A DNA stretch of 64,000 nt from Caballeronia sordidicola (lineage in GTDB: Bacteria > Pseudomonadota > Gammaproteobacteria > Burkholderiales > Burkholderiaceae): NCBI RefSeq assembly GCF_001544455.2, contig NZ_FCOC02000024.1, forward strand, positions 24,937 to 88,936, written 5' to 3'. Each line of letters begins with the position of its first letter. Position 1 is the first letter of the stretch. A model generated the notes under the pieces. The model had not been told where the DNA came from. It made no database searches and saw only the letters and a program-made list of their open reading frames with translations. A program made the translations under genes and the position numbers. Shown here one piece after another: positions 54,117 to 62,645 of the stretch.

Positions 54117-54457
54117 CGTTTCACCCCGCGTGCGGGAGGAGCCGACGCCGGCAGCGCCGCGGGCAACGGCGCGTCCGTTGCCTTCGATGTCGCCGGGTCA
54201 TAGTTCAGATATTGGGTGCGGCCGGTCGTGACGGGCTGCATCTTGAGAGACGTAGTAGCCAACTGCTCGATGCGCGAGGTTTTGGACAACGCGCTTTGCT
54301 GATATTGAAGCTGCGAAAAATCCTGCTGCAACTGGCGCTCTTGCGACTGCGCCCGCTGCACATTGATGAAAATCTGCCGCTGCTTGTTCGACGCGCTCAC
54401 CGCCGACAACGCGCAGCCCAGCACGACAATCAGCAGGAAGATATTCAGACGGTTCAT
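54113..54457 (-). CDS. ftsL: Cell division protein FtsL
   Basis: Small bitopic divisome protein of 114 residues that forms a complex with FtsB and FtsQ and activates FtsWI. One membrane helix lies at residues 4-21 (LNIFLLIVVLGCALSAVS), followed by a periplasmic coiled coil (QRAQSQERQLQQDFSQLQYQQSALSK) and a SLKMQPVTTGRTQYL tail. It overlaps rsmH and ftsI by four bases at each end. ftsB is not in the cluster. Confidence 0.93.
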   Translation of the reverse strand: MNRLNIFLLIVVLGCALSAVSASNKQRQIFINVQRAQSQERQLQQDFSQLQYQQSALSKTSRIEQLATTSLKMQPVTTGRTQYLNYDPATSKATDAPLPAALPASAPPARGVKR

Positions 54458-55419
54458 GGCGCCGCCTGCTCAGTGACACGCTCGGCAATCCGCATGACTG
54501 CGGAACGCGCTCGCGGGTTCGCCGCAACTTCGGCTTCGGAAGCGAAGACACGGCCAAGCAGTTTGAGCGGCGGCGCGGGAATGTCGGCGGCACGAATGGG
54601 CAGGCGGCGATCGATCGCAGGCCCGCTTGCGTGGGCCTGCATGAAACGCTTGACGATCCGGTCCTCGAGCGAATGAAAGCTGATCACGACGAGGCGCCCC
54701 CCTTGCTCCAACAACGCCAATGCTGCGTCCAGAACTACTTGCAGCTCCGCAAGCTCTTGATTGATGTGAATCCGTATAGCCTGAAAGGTGCGGGTTGCCG
54801 GATCCTTGCCCTTCTCACGGGTTTTGACGACATGACCCACGATTTGGGCAAGCTCGCCCGTGGTGACGAGAGGCCCAAGACGATCGGACTCTGCCCGGCG
54901 AGCAACAAGCGCCTTTGCAATCTGAAAAGCAAACCGTTCTTCCCCATAATCTCTGATCACCTCCGTCAATTCCTGCATCGTTGCCCGCGCCAGCCATTGC
55001 GCGGCAGATTCGCCGCGGCTCGGGTCCATCCGCATGTCGAGCGGGCCGTCGGCCCTGAAACTGAAGCCGCGATCCGGATCGTCCACTTGCGGCGACGACA
55101 CACCCAGATCCAGCAACACGCCCGACACCTTCCCAACGCCTCGCTCGGCAGCGGCATCGGCTAACGAGGCAAAACTCTCATGCACGATCGAAAACCGCGA
55201 ATCCTGAATCTGTTCTGCCGTGGCGATGGCCAGCGGGTCCTTGTCGAAGGCAATCAGCCGGCCGGCTTCGCCCAGTTTCGTCAGGACGAGACGGCTATGA
55301 CCGCCGCGCCCAAACGTTCCGTCTATATAAGTACCGTCCACGCGCGTAATCAGCGCATTGACCGCTTCATCCAGCAGCACCGTGCGATGCTGCAACTCGT
55401 TTTTCATCGCAGGGGCCAT
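54454..55419 (-). CDS. rsmH: 16S rRNA (cytosine(1402)-N(4))-methyltransferase
   Basis: S-adenosylmethionine-dependent methyltransferase acting on C1402 in the 30S decoding site, 321 residues. It starts MAPAMKNELQHRTVLLDEAVNAL (the second Met at 55407 is an alternative). The SAM motif is GTYIDGTFGRGGHSRLVL, followed by GVLLDLGVSSPQVDDPDRGFSF and RTFQAIRIHINQEL. LVVISFHSLEDRIVKRF is the late family motif. It lies 16 bases after mraZ. Confidence 0.97.
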   Translation of the reverse strand: MAPAMKNELQHRTVLLDEAVNALITRVDGTYIDGTFGRGGHSRLVLTKLGEAGRLIAFDKDPLAIATAEQIQDSRFSIVHESFASLADAAAERGVGKVSGVLLDLGVSSPQVDDPDRGFSFRADGPLDMRMDPSRGESAAQWLARATMQELTEVIRDYGEERFAFQIAKALVARRAESDRLGPLVTTGELAQIVGHVVKTREKGKDPATRTFQAIRIHINQELAELQVVLDAALALLEQGGRLVVISFHSLEDRIVKRFMQAHASGPAIDRRLPIRAADIPAPPLKLLGRVFASEAEVAANPRARSAVMRIAERVTEQAAP

Positions 55420-55435
55420 GTTCTTTAGCTCTGCG

Positions 55436-55864
55436 TCAAAACGTGAAATTCTTCAGCGCGTCGGGCATGCCTTGCGCCATTGCCGCCTTTTCCTTCTCCG
55501 CGTATGTCGCGGCGTCCCACACTTCCAGGTAATTACCCATGCCAAGCAACGTCACGTCTTTAGCCAGCGTGGCCGCTGCCCGCAATTCCGGCGATACCAG
55601 CACGCGCCCAGCGCTGTCGAGTTCGACATCCATGGCGTTGCCAAGATAGATACGGCGAACCCAGATTGCGTCCATGGGGAGCGCGGCGATTTTTGAACGG
55701 AAGATTTCCCACTCCGGGCGAGGAAAGAGCAACAGGCATCCATCCGGGCTCTTTGTGAGCGTCACCCGGCCTTCTGCCTGTCCTTGCAGCGCTTCGCGAT
55801 AGCGAGACGGGACGGACATCCGTCCTTTCGCATCGAGCGACAGCGCTGAAGCCCCTTGGAACAC
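55436..55864 (-). CDS. mraZ: Transcriptional regulator MraZ
   Basis: First gene of the dcw cluster; in E. coli MraZ represses its own operon by binding short phased repeats. It has 142 residues and two SpoVT-AbrB-like MraZ domains: FQGASALSLDAKGRMSVPSRYREAL and the second D-x-x-G-R half, MDVELDSAGRVLVSPELRAAA. I start at the GTG at 55864, which gives the conserved (M)FQGASALSLDAKGR N-terminus. The open frame upstream crosses the promoter and operator. Repeats at 55932-55971 fit autoregulation. Confidence 0.95.
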   Translation of the reverse strand: MFQGASALSLDAKGRMSVPSRYREALQGQAEGRVTLTKSPDGCLLLFPRPEWEIFRSKIAALPMDAIWVRRIYLGNAMDVELDSAGRVLVSPELRAAATLAKDVTLLGMGNYLEVWDAATYAEKEKAAMAQGMPDALKNFTF

Positions 55865-55931
55865 TCGCCCTCTCCTCTTCCCGCCTAGTGGCAGTTGCGA
55901 CTTTGTTGGAATATTGCCTGAAAGTGTCCGC

Positions 55932-55971
55932 TGACTCACACAAAAATACACTTTCTCACACCATTTCCCAC
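55932..55971 (-). promoter_or_regulatory. MraZ-box-like operator: four 10-bp phased repeats
   Basis: On the minus strand the 40 bases read as four consecutive 10-mers, GTGGGAAATG, GTGTGAGAAA, GTGTATTTTT and GTGTGAGTCA, each beginning GTG. This matches the TGGGA-type, one-turn-spaced repeats bound by MraZ in other bacteria. The first repeat touches the -10 element. Confidence 0.8.
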
Positions 55972-55998
55972 TGTAGAGGAAGGCATTTCGCCGGTCAA
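55970..55998 (-). promoter_or_regulatory. Promoter of the dcw cluster (Pmra)
   Basis: On the minus strand TTGACC (55993-55998), a 17-base spacer and TACAGT (55970-55975). It lies directly upstream of the phased repeats and about 105 bases before the mraZ start. Confidence 0.7.
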
Positions 55999-56222
55999 TA
56001 TGAACCGGCATTTTTTGACGAAATTTGTTTGCTAGAACAATGACTTAGCGCAGACCGCTAAAGTACGTCCAATTTTCGAAAAGCGTTACGAATGAATGAT
56101 GTAGTGAGGAATGTGAAGGTAGTACGTGAATAGAGGCGGGAGGGTGGGAAGAAATTTCGGCGCATTTAAGCCCAAACAGAGGAATTCGGGCCGGATTAAG
56201 TGCAGATCGGAGCACAATAGTG
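55999..56222. other. AT-rich gap between mraZ promoter and coq7 terminator
   Basis: About 220 bases without a credible gene or strong structure. Short frames are open, but none has a ribosome site or recognisable homology. Confidence 0.5.
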
Positions 56223-56253
56223 AAAACGCCTCCCGCATGGTGACCGGAGGCGT
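56223..56253 (-). terminator. Terminator of coq7
   Basis: Arms ACGCCTCC (56226-56233) and GGAGGCGT (56246-56253) with a short T run on the minus strand, about 30 bases after the coq7 stop. Confidence 0.7.
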
Positions 56254-56283
56254 CAGCGAATCTGCCAAGCGAAGCGCGACTAG

Positions 56284-56943
56284 TTAAATATAGTACGCCG
56301 TGCGCGTCATGACTTTCGATGTCGCGCGCATCAGCGCTCGTACCGGGAACGGCAGTTCAACGCCACCCGCTTCCGTCGCCGCGACGGCATGCGCGGCTTC
56401 GTCGACTCGCATTTGCTCGACGATCGCCCGCGACGCATAGTCATTGGCCGGCAAACTCGTCATATGGCTGTTCAGGTGCCTTTCGACCTGCCGCTCGGTC
56501 TCGGCCATGAAACCGAGACTCACGCGATCACCAAACCGGCCAGCAAGAAAGCCGAGCGCGAGCGACCCCGTGTACCACAGCGGATTGAGCAAGCTCGGCC
56601 GCGAATCGAGATCGCGCAGGCGTTGCGAGGTCCATGCGAGGTGATCTTCTTCTTCACGCGCCGCTTCTTCAAAGCCTCGCTTCAAGGGCTCGGACCTGGT
56701 CGCAAGCTTTTGAGCCTGATACAGCGCCTGTGCGCAAACCTCACCCACATGATTCACGCGCATCAGCCCCGCTGAATGCGCCTTTTCTTCGGCCGTCAAT
56801 GCTGTCTCCGCGGGATGCTCGATCGCATCGGTTGCATCGACATAAGCCGCTTGCGGCTCGGGTACCGGCCGCGACATCCGCGAAACACCGGCCATTGAGC
56901 GCAGTCCACGATCGAACTCGGAGATCAGTTCATCGAGTGTCAT
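56284..56943 (-). CDS. coq7: 2-polyprenyl-3-methyl-6-methoxy-1,4-benzoquinone monooxygenase (Coq7)
   Basis: Di-iron hydroxylase for the penultimate step of ubiquinone synthesis, 219 residues. The iron ligands lie in NHVGEVCAQALYQAQ (Glu68), REEEDHLAW (Glu98-x2-His101), ETERQVERHLNSH and VDEAAHAVAA (E-x-x-H), giving the expected pair of ExxH motifs. It is membrane-associated rather than membrane-spanning. It is a single-gene unit with its own terminator. It fits with ispB at 4552, which makes the prenyl tail. Confidence 0.95.
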   Translation of the reverse strand: MTLDELISEFDRGLRSMAGVSRMSRPVPEPQAAYVDATDAIEHPAETALTAEEKAHSAGLMRVNHVGEVCAQALYQAQKLATRSEPLKRGFEEAAREEEDHLAWTSQRLRDLDSRPSLLNPLWYTGSLALGFLAGRFGDRVSLGFMAETERQVERHLNSHMTSLPANDYASRAIVEQMRVDEAAHAVAATEAGGVELPFPVRALMRATSKVMTRTAYYI

Positions 56944-57253
56944 TTCAAAACTCCTATTTCGATCTCCTTACCGATTTGTATTCGTAAGGAGACGATCAAC
57001 TTGCAAAAACGTACTCTGAAAAACCTGTAACTAGGGCAAATACGGGTCGCAAAACGCCGTAAGGCTTTGATTTTAGCGCATGTTGCGTAAACGTCACACG
57101 AGGGAAACGGAGCGACGGCTTTTCCTTTGTTGCCAAAAAGCTCTTTGTTACATTACGTTCAACTTCAATTTTGAAGTACCCGGCGGGGACGTCAACACAC
57201 TGGCGCTAGAACAGTGACCTCGCCAAACAGTTTCAACCCTTTGGAGATCATCA
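56944..57253. other. Divergent coq7/porin control region
   Basis: 310 bases, AT-rich. It holds the candidate porin promoter (57127-57154), an ACTTCAA-TT-TTGAAGT dyad (57162-57177) in the predicted porin leader, and no gene. Confidence 0.5.
57127..57154 (+). promoter_or_regulatory. Candidate porin promoter
   Basis: TTGTTG (57127-57132), a 16-base spacer and TACATT (57149-57154). The predicted leader is about 90 bases, long enough to be a small-RNA target. Confidence 0.5.
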
Positions 57254-58411
57254 ATGAAAAAGTCGCTTCTCGCTCTGGCTGCGTTAGGTACGTTTGCTGG
57301 CGCCGCGCACGCTCAGAGCAGCGTGACGTTGTACGGTATTGTCGATGCTGGTTTTGTGTACAACAACAACTCGGCTGGTCAAAAGCTGTATTCCACGAGC
57401 GCCGGTAATCTGCAAGGCGACCGCTGGGGTCTGCGTGGCACGGAAGACCTGGGCGGTGGCCTGAAGGCGCTGTTCGTGTTGGAAAACGGCTTCAATGCGT
57501 TCACCGGCAAGCTGGGTCAAGGCGGCGACGAGTTCGGCCGTCAAGCGTATGTTGGCCTGTCGTCGCAATTCGGCACGGTCACCCTGGGTCGTCAATATGA
57601 CTCGGTGGTTGACTACACCGGCGCGCTGGAAGTCGGTAGCCAGTGGGGCACCTTCTACGGCGCTCACCCGGGCGACCTGGACAACATGAACAACTCGAAC
57701 CGCGTGAACAACGCGATCAAGTACACGAGCGCGAACTACTCCGGCATCACGTTCGGCGGTTTGTACAGCCTCGGCGGCGTGGCAGGCCAGTACAACCGCA
57801 ACCAGATCTGGTCGGGCGGTATTGGTTATGCGCAAGGTCCGCTGACGTTGGGCGCGGGTTACGTCAACGTCAAGAACCCGAACTTCTCGTTCTTCGGCAA
57901 CAACGCAACGTCGAGCGCAACGGGTTCGAACATGACCGGCTCGCAAGTGTATTCGGGCTATGCGTCGGCCAAGACGCAGCAGATCATCTCGGCGGGCGGC
58001 GCTTACACGTTCGGCCCGGCAACGATCGGCGCCACGTACAGCAACACGCAGTTCAAGGATCTTGGCGAAACCGGCCTGGTTGGTACAGGCGGGCAGACGC
58101 TGGCCGGCACGGCGAAGTTCCACAATGCTGAAGCCAACTTCAAGTACCAGTTGACCCCGGCGCTGTTGCTGGGCGTTGCGTACGACTACACGAAGGGCTA
58201 CAGCGTCGCCAGCCAGAAGATCCATCAAGGTGTCCTGGGTGCCGACTACTTCCTGTCGAAGCGCACGGACGTCTATGTCGATGGTATCTACCAACACTCG
58301 TCGGGTACGAACTCGGCCGGCGTAACGTCCACGGCGCAGATCAATGGCCTGTCGCCGTCGTCGACGTCGAACCAGGTTGCAGCGATCGTCGGTATTCGCC
58401 ATAAGTTCTAA
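57254..58411 (+). CDS. Gram-negative general porin (OmpC-like, Burkholderia type)
   Basis: Trimeric outer-membrane beta-barrel for diffusion of small solutes, 385 residues. The signal peptide MKKSLLALAALGTFAGAAHA is followed by QSSVTLYGIVDAGFVYNN, the standard start of Burkholderiales porins. Diagnostic stretches are RWGLRGTEDLGGGLKALFVLENGF, FGRQAYVGLSSQFGTVTLGRQYD and the C-terminal VAAIVGIRHKF ending in Phe, needed for BAM-dependent assembly. Codon use is strongly biased to common codons, pointing to high expression. GGAG lies upstream of the ATG, and a strong terminator follows. Confidence 0.95.
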   Translation: MKKSLLALAALGTFAGAAHAQSSVTLYGIVDAGFVYNNNSAGQKLYSTSAGNLQGDRWGLRGTEDLGGGLKALFVLENGFNAFTGKLGQGGDEFGRQAYVGLSSQFGTVTLGRQYDSVVDYTGALEVGSQWGTFYGAHPGDLDNMNNSNRVNNAIKYTSANYSGITFGGLYSLGGVAGQYNRNQIWSGGIGYAQGPLTLGAGYVNVKNPNFSFFGNNATSSATGSNMTGSQVYSGYASAKTQQIISAGGAYTFGPATIGATYSNTQFKDLGETGLVGTGGQTLAGTAKFHNAEANFKYQLTPALLLGVAYDYTKGYSVASQKIHQGVLGADYFLSKRTDVYVDGIYQHSSGTNSAGVTSTAQINGLSPSSTSNQVAAIVGIRHKF

Positions 58412-58438
58412 TAAGTCGTAATAAAACAGTTGTCTTGA

Positions 58439-58463
58439 AAGGCGCCTTCGGGCGCCTTTTTTT
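58439..58463 (+). terminator. Terminator of the porin gene
   Basis: AGGCGCC-TTCG-GGCGCCT (58440-58457) followed by seven T; a very stable UUCG tetraloop stem. Confidence 0.92.
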
Positions 58464-58494
58464 CGTCTTGCGCGTCTGTTTCGAGCGCGGCAAT

Positions 58495-58526
58495 GAAAAA
58501 GCCTCCGCATCGTTCGATGTGGAGGC
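58495..58526 (-). terminator. Terminator of the acyl-CoA ligase gene
   Basis: GCCTCCGCATCG (58501-58512) pairs with CGATGTGGAGGC (58515-58526) with one mismatch, followed on the minus strand by a T run. Confidence 0.8.
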
Positions 58527-58564
58527 TTCTTCGACTTGTAGGGTCTTTCGTCCAGCCGGAAACG

Positions 58565-60238
58565 TCAGGCGTTGCCGTCGCGCAACTCTCTTCGCAGGAT
58601 CTTGCCCACATTGCTCTTGGGCAACTCGGTGCGGAATTCTATTGTCCGCGGTCGCTTGTAACCCGTCAGGCGCTCCTTGCAGTAAGCGATTACATCGGCC
58701 TCGGTCAGATGCGGGTCACGGCGCACCACGAACAGCTTGACCGCTTCGCCCGACGCCGGATCTTTCACGCCAACGGCCGCAACTTCGAACACGCCAGGAA
58801 GCTTGGCAACCACGTCCTCGATCTCGTTTGGATATACGTTGAAGCCCGACACAAGGATCATGTCCTTCTTCCGGTCGACGATCTTCACATATCCGTGTTC
58901 GTCCATGACTCCGACATCGCCCGATTTGAAGAAGCCATCCGGCGTCATCACCTTCGCGGTTTCATCGGGCCGATTCCAGTAACCCGCCATTACCTGAGGT
59001 CCGCGGATGCAGACTTCACCGGGCTGGCCGAGCGGCACCTCGTTGTCGTCGTCGTCGCGAATAGAGATTTCCGTCGACGGAAACGGCAAGCCGATGGTTC
59101 CAGTATAGGTCGTGGCAGTCACGGGATTGCACGTCACGCACGGCGATGTTTCGGATAACCCGTAACCTTCGATAATCGGCGCGCCCGTCGTCTCGAACCA
59201 GCGTTTCGCCACGGCTTCCTGCACCGCCATGCCGCCGCCATTTGCCGCGATCAGCTTCGAGAAATCCAGTTTCGCGAATTCCGGGTTGTTCAGCAGCGCG
59301 TTGTACAGCGTGTTCACGGCGGGAAACGTGTTGATCGCGAAGCCTTTGAGTTCCTTGATCGTGCCGGGAATGTCGCGTGGATTCGGAATCAGGACGCCGA
59401 GGCCGCCCGTCCGGATCGTCAGGAACCCGCACACGGTCAGCGCGAAGATGTGATAAAGCGGCAACGCCACAACGCTCACGAACTGGTCGATATCCGGCCG
59501 GTTCCTGCGCCCGGGCTCGAGCCACACTTCCGACTGCAGGACGTTGGCGATCAAATTCCGATGCAGCAGCATTGCGCCCTTCGCCACACCGGTCGTGCCA
59601 CCGGTGTACTGAAGGAAAGCGATGTCGTTCGGACCTTGGCTCACGGGCTTGAGCGTTTCGCCTGCGCCTTGTCGAAGTGCTGTGTTGAAGCTGACATGGC
59701 CGGGAAGATCCCACGCGGGCACGAGCTTTTTCACATGACGCACGACGAAATTGACGATCATGCCCTTCACGCCCATCAGGTCGCCCATGGTGGCGACCAC
59801 AACGTGCTGAATGGCCGTATTTTTCACGACCGACTGCACTGTATGCGCGAAGTTTTCGAGCACGACGATGGCTTGTGCGCCCGAATCGCGCAACTGATGC
59901 TCGAGCTCGCGCGGCGTGTAAAGCGGGTTCACATTCACCACGACATACCCTGCCCGCAGGATCGCCGCGATAGCCACGGGATATTGCAGCACGTTCGGCA
60001 TCATGATCGCGATACGCGCCCCCGGCTTCAGGCCGCGTGCCTGGAACCATGCGGCAAGCCGGGTCGAAAGCGTGTCGAGCTCGCCGTACGTGATCGCCTT
60101 GCCCATGCAGACAAACGCGCGCTTGCTGCGATTCTCGCGGAAGCTCTCCAGCAGCAGGTCGGAAAGCGAGTTGTAGCGCGTTGCATCGATTTCCTCGGGC
60201 ACGCCCGCCGGGTAGGACTTCAGCCAGATTTTTTCCAT
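58565..60238 (-). CDS. fadD: Long-chain fatty acid--CoA ligase
   Basis: Adenylate-forming enzyme activating fatty acids to acyl-CoA, 557 residues, cytosolic or membrane-associated. It has the AMP-binding P-loop FLQYTGGTTGVAKGAML, the A5 motif EGYGLSETSPC, the fatty-acyl signature DGFFKSGDVGVMDEHGYVKIVDRKKDMILVSGFNVYPNEIE, and the final catalytic Lys in LPKSNVGKILRREL. The length and DRKKDMILVSGFNVYP strongly resemble FadD. It is a single gene with its own terminator. Confidence 0.92.
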   Translation of the reverse strand: MEKIWLKSYPAGVPEEIDATRYNSLSDLLLESFRENRSKRAFVCMGKAITYGELDTLSTRLAAWFQARGLKPGARIAIMMPNVLQYPVAIAAILRAGYVVVNVNPLYTPRELEHQLRDSGAQAIVVLENFAHTVQSVVKNTAIQHVVVATMGDLMGVKGMIVNFVVRHVKKLVPAWDLPGHVSFNTALRQGAGETLKPVSQGPNDIAFLQYTGGTTGVAKGAMLLHRNLIANVLQSEVWLEPGRRNRPDIDQFVSVVALPLYHIFALTVCGFLTIRTGGLGVLIPNPRDIPGTIKELKGFAINTFPAVNTLYNALLNNPEFAKLDFSKLIAANGGGMAVQEAVAKRWFETTGAPIIEGYGLSETSPCVTCNPVTATTYTGTIGLPFPSTEISIRDDDDNEVPLGQPGEVCIRGPQVMAGYWNRPDETAKVMTPDGFFKSGDVGVMDEHGYVKIVDRKKDMILVSGFNVYPNEIEDVVAKLPGVFEVAAVGVKDPASGEAVKLFVVRRDPHLTEADVIAYCKERLTGYKRPRTIEFRTELPKSNVGKILRRELRDGNA

Positions 60239-60395
60239 ACGGCGTCTCCTTTGTATGATTTTAGAATGGTCGTGCGAAAATTGTCTCTAGCGCATCGTAA
60301 CGGCTGGATCACTTTCCGACAACCGGGTTAGACGCCAGCATCAAAACTGAGTGGCACATACCTTTTCCCTTTACCGCGCGTCGTTTTCATCGAAT

Positions 60396-62477
60396 TTAAT
60401 AAGCGGCCTCGACCTCCACGAGACAGTCATAAAATGTCGCGGAACCGCCGAGATCGGTGAGCGCTTGGCTTGTAACCTGATTCGCATTGCAACCGTCGGG
60501 CGCGAGCTTTTTCCACCAGATCGACAATCCGATCACCACGCCTTCACGTGCCCGGTCCGTCACGCGCACACGCGCTTGCATGGAACCGCGGTCGTTGAAG
60601 ATGCGCACCATTTCGCCATCGGCGATTTCGCGCGCGTGAGCGTCGGCGGGATGGATATCGAGGTGCGGCTCGCCTTCGGTCGAACGAAGACTGTCGACGT
60701 TGACGAAGCTGCTGTTGAGGAAGTTGCGCGCGGGCGGCGAGATCATCGCGAGCGGATAACGCGCGGCCAGCGCCGGCGCATATTCGGCCGATTCATAGGG
60801 CGGCAGATAATCGGGCACCGGTTCAAGTCCCGCGCGTTGAAGACGTTCGCTGAAAAACTCACATTTCCCCGATGGCGTGCGGAATCCACCCTCCGCAAAC
60901 GGCGCTTCCGGAAGCTTGAGTTGCGCCCAGCCATTTGACTTGAGCGTCGCCCAGTTCACGCCGGCGAGAGCAGGATCGTTCCATCTGAATGCCTTCGATG
61001 CCACCTCGTCATCGCTTTCGAATAATGCGGGATGCGTCAGTCCCATGGCTTTTGCGAGGCCACGGAAGATTTCCGTGTTCGCACGCGATTCGCCCACCGG
61101 CGCGATCGCAGGCAAATTCGCCATCACGTGCGTGTGACCGTAGGACTTGTGAGCATCGAGATGTTCGAGCTGCGTGGTCGCCGGAAAAACGAGATCGGCG
61201 TAATCGACGGTGTCGGTCTGGAAATGTTCAAGCACGATCGTGAACAGATCCTCGCGCGCAAAACCCTCCGCGACTTTCGCCGAATCCGGTGCGACCGCTA
61301 CGGGATTCGAGTTATAGACAATCATCGCCTCGATCTTCGGACCGAACGTGGCGTCGCCAGGATGCAGCAGTGCGTCACCGATGGCATTCATGTTCACCAA
61401 ACGCGGCAATCTGGATGGCCACCCCGGCAGCAAGTCCGGCCGTTCGAGCGCGTTGACGTCAACAGGCGCCCAGTTCGACGACGAAAGCAGCAAACCGCCC
61501 GAACGCTCGCGCCATGCGCCAGTCAGCGACGGTAAACATGCGATCGCGCGAACTGCATTGCCGCCGCCGCGCACCCGCTGCATGCCATAGTTAAGCCGTA
61601 TTGACGCCTTCTTCGTCGAACCGAAAGCGCGCGCGAGATCAATCACGACCTGTGCGTCGATCCCACAAATTTCCGCAACGCGCCCAGGCGGATAGTCGCT
61701 TGCCCGGGCTTTCAGTTGATCGAAACCCAGCGTATGCGCGGCAATGTAGTCCTGATCGATCAAGCCTTCTTCAATCAGCACATTCATCATGCCGAGCGCC
61801 AGCGCGCCATCGGTCCCGGGCTTCAACGCAATATGCTGATGGCACTTTTCCGCAGTCAGTGACCTGTATGGATCGATTGCGATCAGACGCGCGCCGCGGC
61901 GCTTGGCTTCTTGCGCCCGCGTCCAGAAATGCAGGTTCGATGCAATCGGATTTGATCCCCAAATCAGGATCAATTCGCTTTCCTCGAAGTATTCGGTGTG
62001 CATGCCGAGACTCCCGCCATACGTGTAGCGCAAGCCTGCGGCGCCGGCCGCGGCGCAGATTGTCCGGTCCAGCCGGGATGCTCCAAGAACGTTAAAAAAC
62101 CGTGCCGCGATGCTTTCGCCCTGCACGAGGCCCATCGTCCCGGCATAGCTGTAAGGCGCGATCGCTTCGGGCGAACGTGCAGCAATTTCGCCCAGCCGGT
62201 CGGCGGCGAGTTTTAACGCCTCATCCCAGCCAAGCGGCTCGAACCGGCCTTCGCCCTTGCGGCCAATGCGGCGCATGGGAGTCAGAAGCCGATCCTTGTG
62301 ATGCGTGCGCTCGGCGTATCGCGTCACCTTTGTGCAAAGTACGCCCTGGGTCGGCGGATGATCCGGGTCGCCCGAAATCTTGACCGCGCGGCCGTCCTTT
62401 ACTGTGACGCGCATGGCGCATGTGTCGGGGCAGTCGTGCGGGCACACGGCACGGACGAATTCGGCGGGAGCGTTCAT
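60396..62477 (-). CDS. Molybdopterin-dependent oxidoreductase (CISM family, Mo-bisMGD)
   Basis: Catalytic-subunit-like protein of 693 residues. The N-terminal [4Fe-4S] site is C12-x3-C16-x3-C20-x27-C48 (CPHDCPDTC ... GVLCTK). The molybdopterin domain follows (TMGLVQGESIAARFFNVLGASRLDR, LILIWGSNPIASN, KRRGARLIAIDPYRS), and a C-terminal dinucleotide-binding domain includes LDIHPADAHAREIADGEMVRI. There is no Tat signal, so it is probably cytosolic. I start at MNAPAEFVRAVCPHDC. No electron-transfer subunit, chaperone or cofactor gene adjoins it. The substrate cannot be named. Confidence 0.88.
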   Translation of the reverse strand: MNAPAEFVRAVCPHDCPDTCAMRVTVKDGRAVKISGDPDHPPTQGVLCTKVTRYAERTHHKDRLLTPMRRIGRKGEGRFEPLGWDEALKLAADRLGEIAARSPEAIAPYSYAGTMGLVQGESIAARFFNVLGASRLDRTICAAAGAAGLRYTYGGSLGMHTEYFEESELILIWGSNPIASNLHFWTRAQEAKRRGARLIAIDPYRSLTAEKCHQHIALKPGTDGALALGMMNVLIEEGLIDQDYIAAHTLGFDQLKARASDYPPGRVAEICGIDAQVVIDLARAFGSTKKASIRLNYGMQRVRGGGNAVRAIACLPSLTGAWRERSGGLLLSSSNWAPVDVNALERPDLLPGWPSRLPRLVNMNAIGDALLHPGDATFGPKIEAMIVYNSNPVAVAPDSAKVAEGFAREDLFTIVLEHFQTDTVDYADLVFPATTQLEHLDAHKSYGHTHVMANLPAIAPVGESRANTEIFRGLAKAMGLTHPALFESDDEVASKAFRWNDPALAGVNWATLKSNGWAQLKLPEAPFAEGGFRTPSGKCEFFSERLQRAGLEPVPDYLPPYESAEYAPALAARYPLAMISPPARNFLNSSFVNVDSLRSTEGEPHLDIHPADAHAREIADGEMVRIFNDRGSMQARVRVTDRAREGVVIGLSIWWKKLAPDGCNANQVTSQALTDLGGSATFYDCLVEVEAAY

Positions 62478-62645
62478 GCAGGTATCCGATGGAAACTGGC
62501 GAAATCCGCCAGAAGGACACAATTTTATTACGGTTGGCTGGCGCCCACCGTCCTGGACATCGATAAATAATCGCGGGCGTAGAATGGAACAACTAACGCG
62601 GATGACAGCGCGTGCACGTCAATTGTTCAGACAGGGGCTTGTTTT

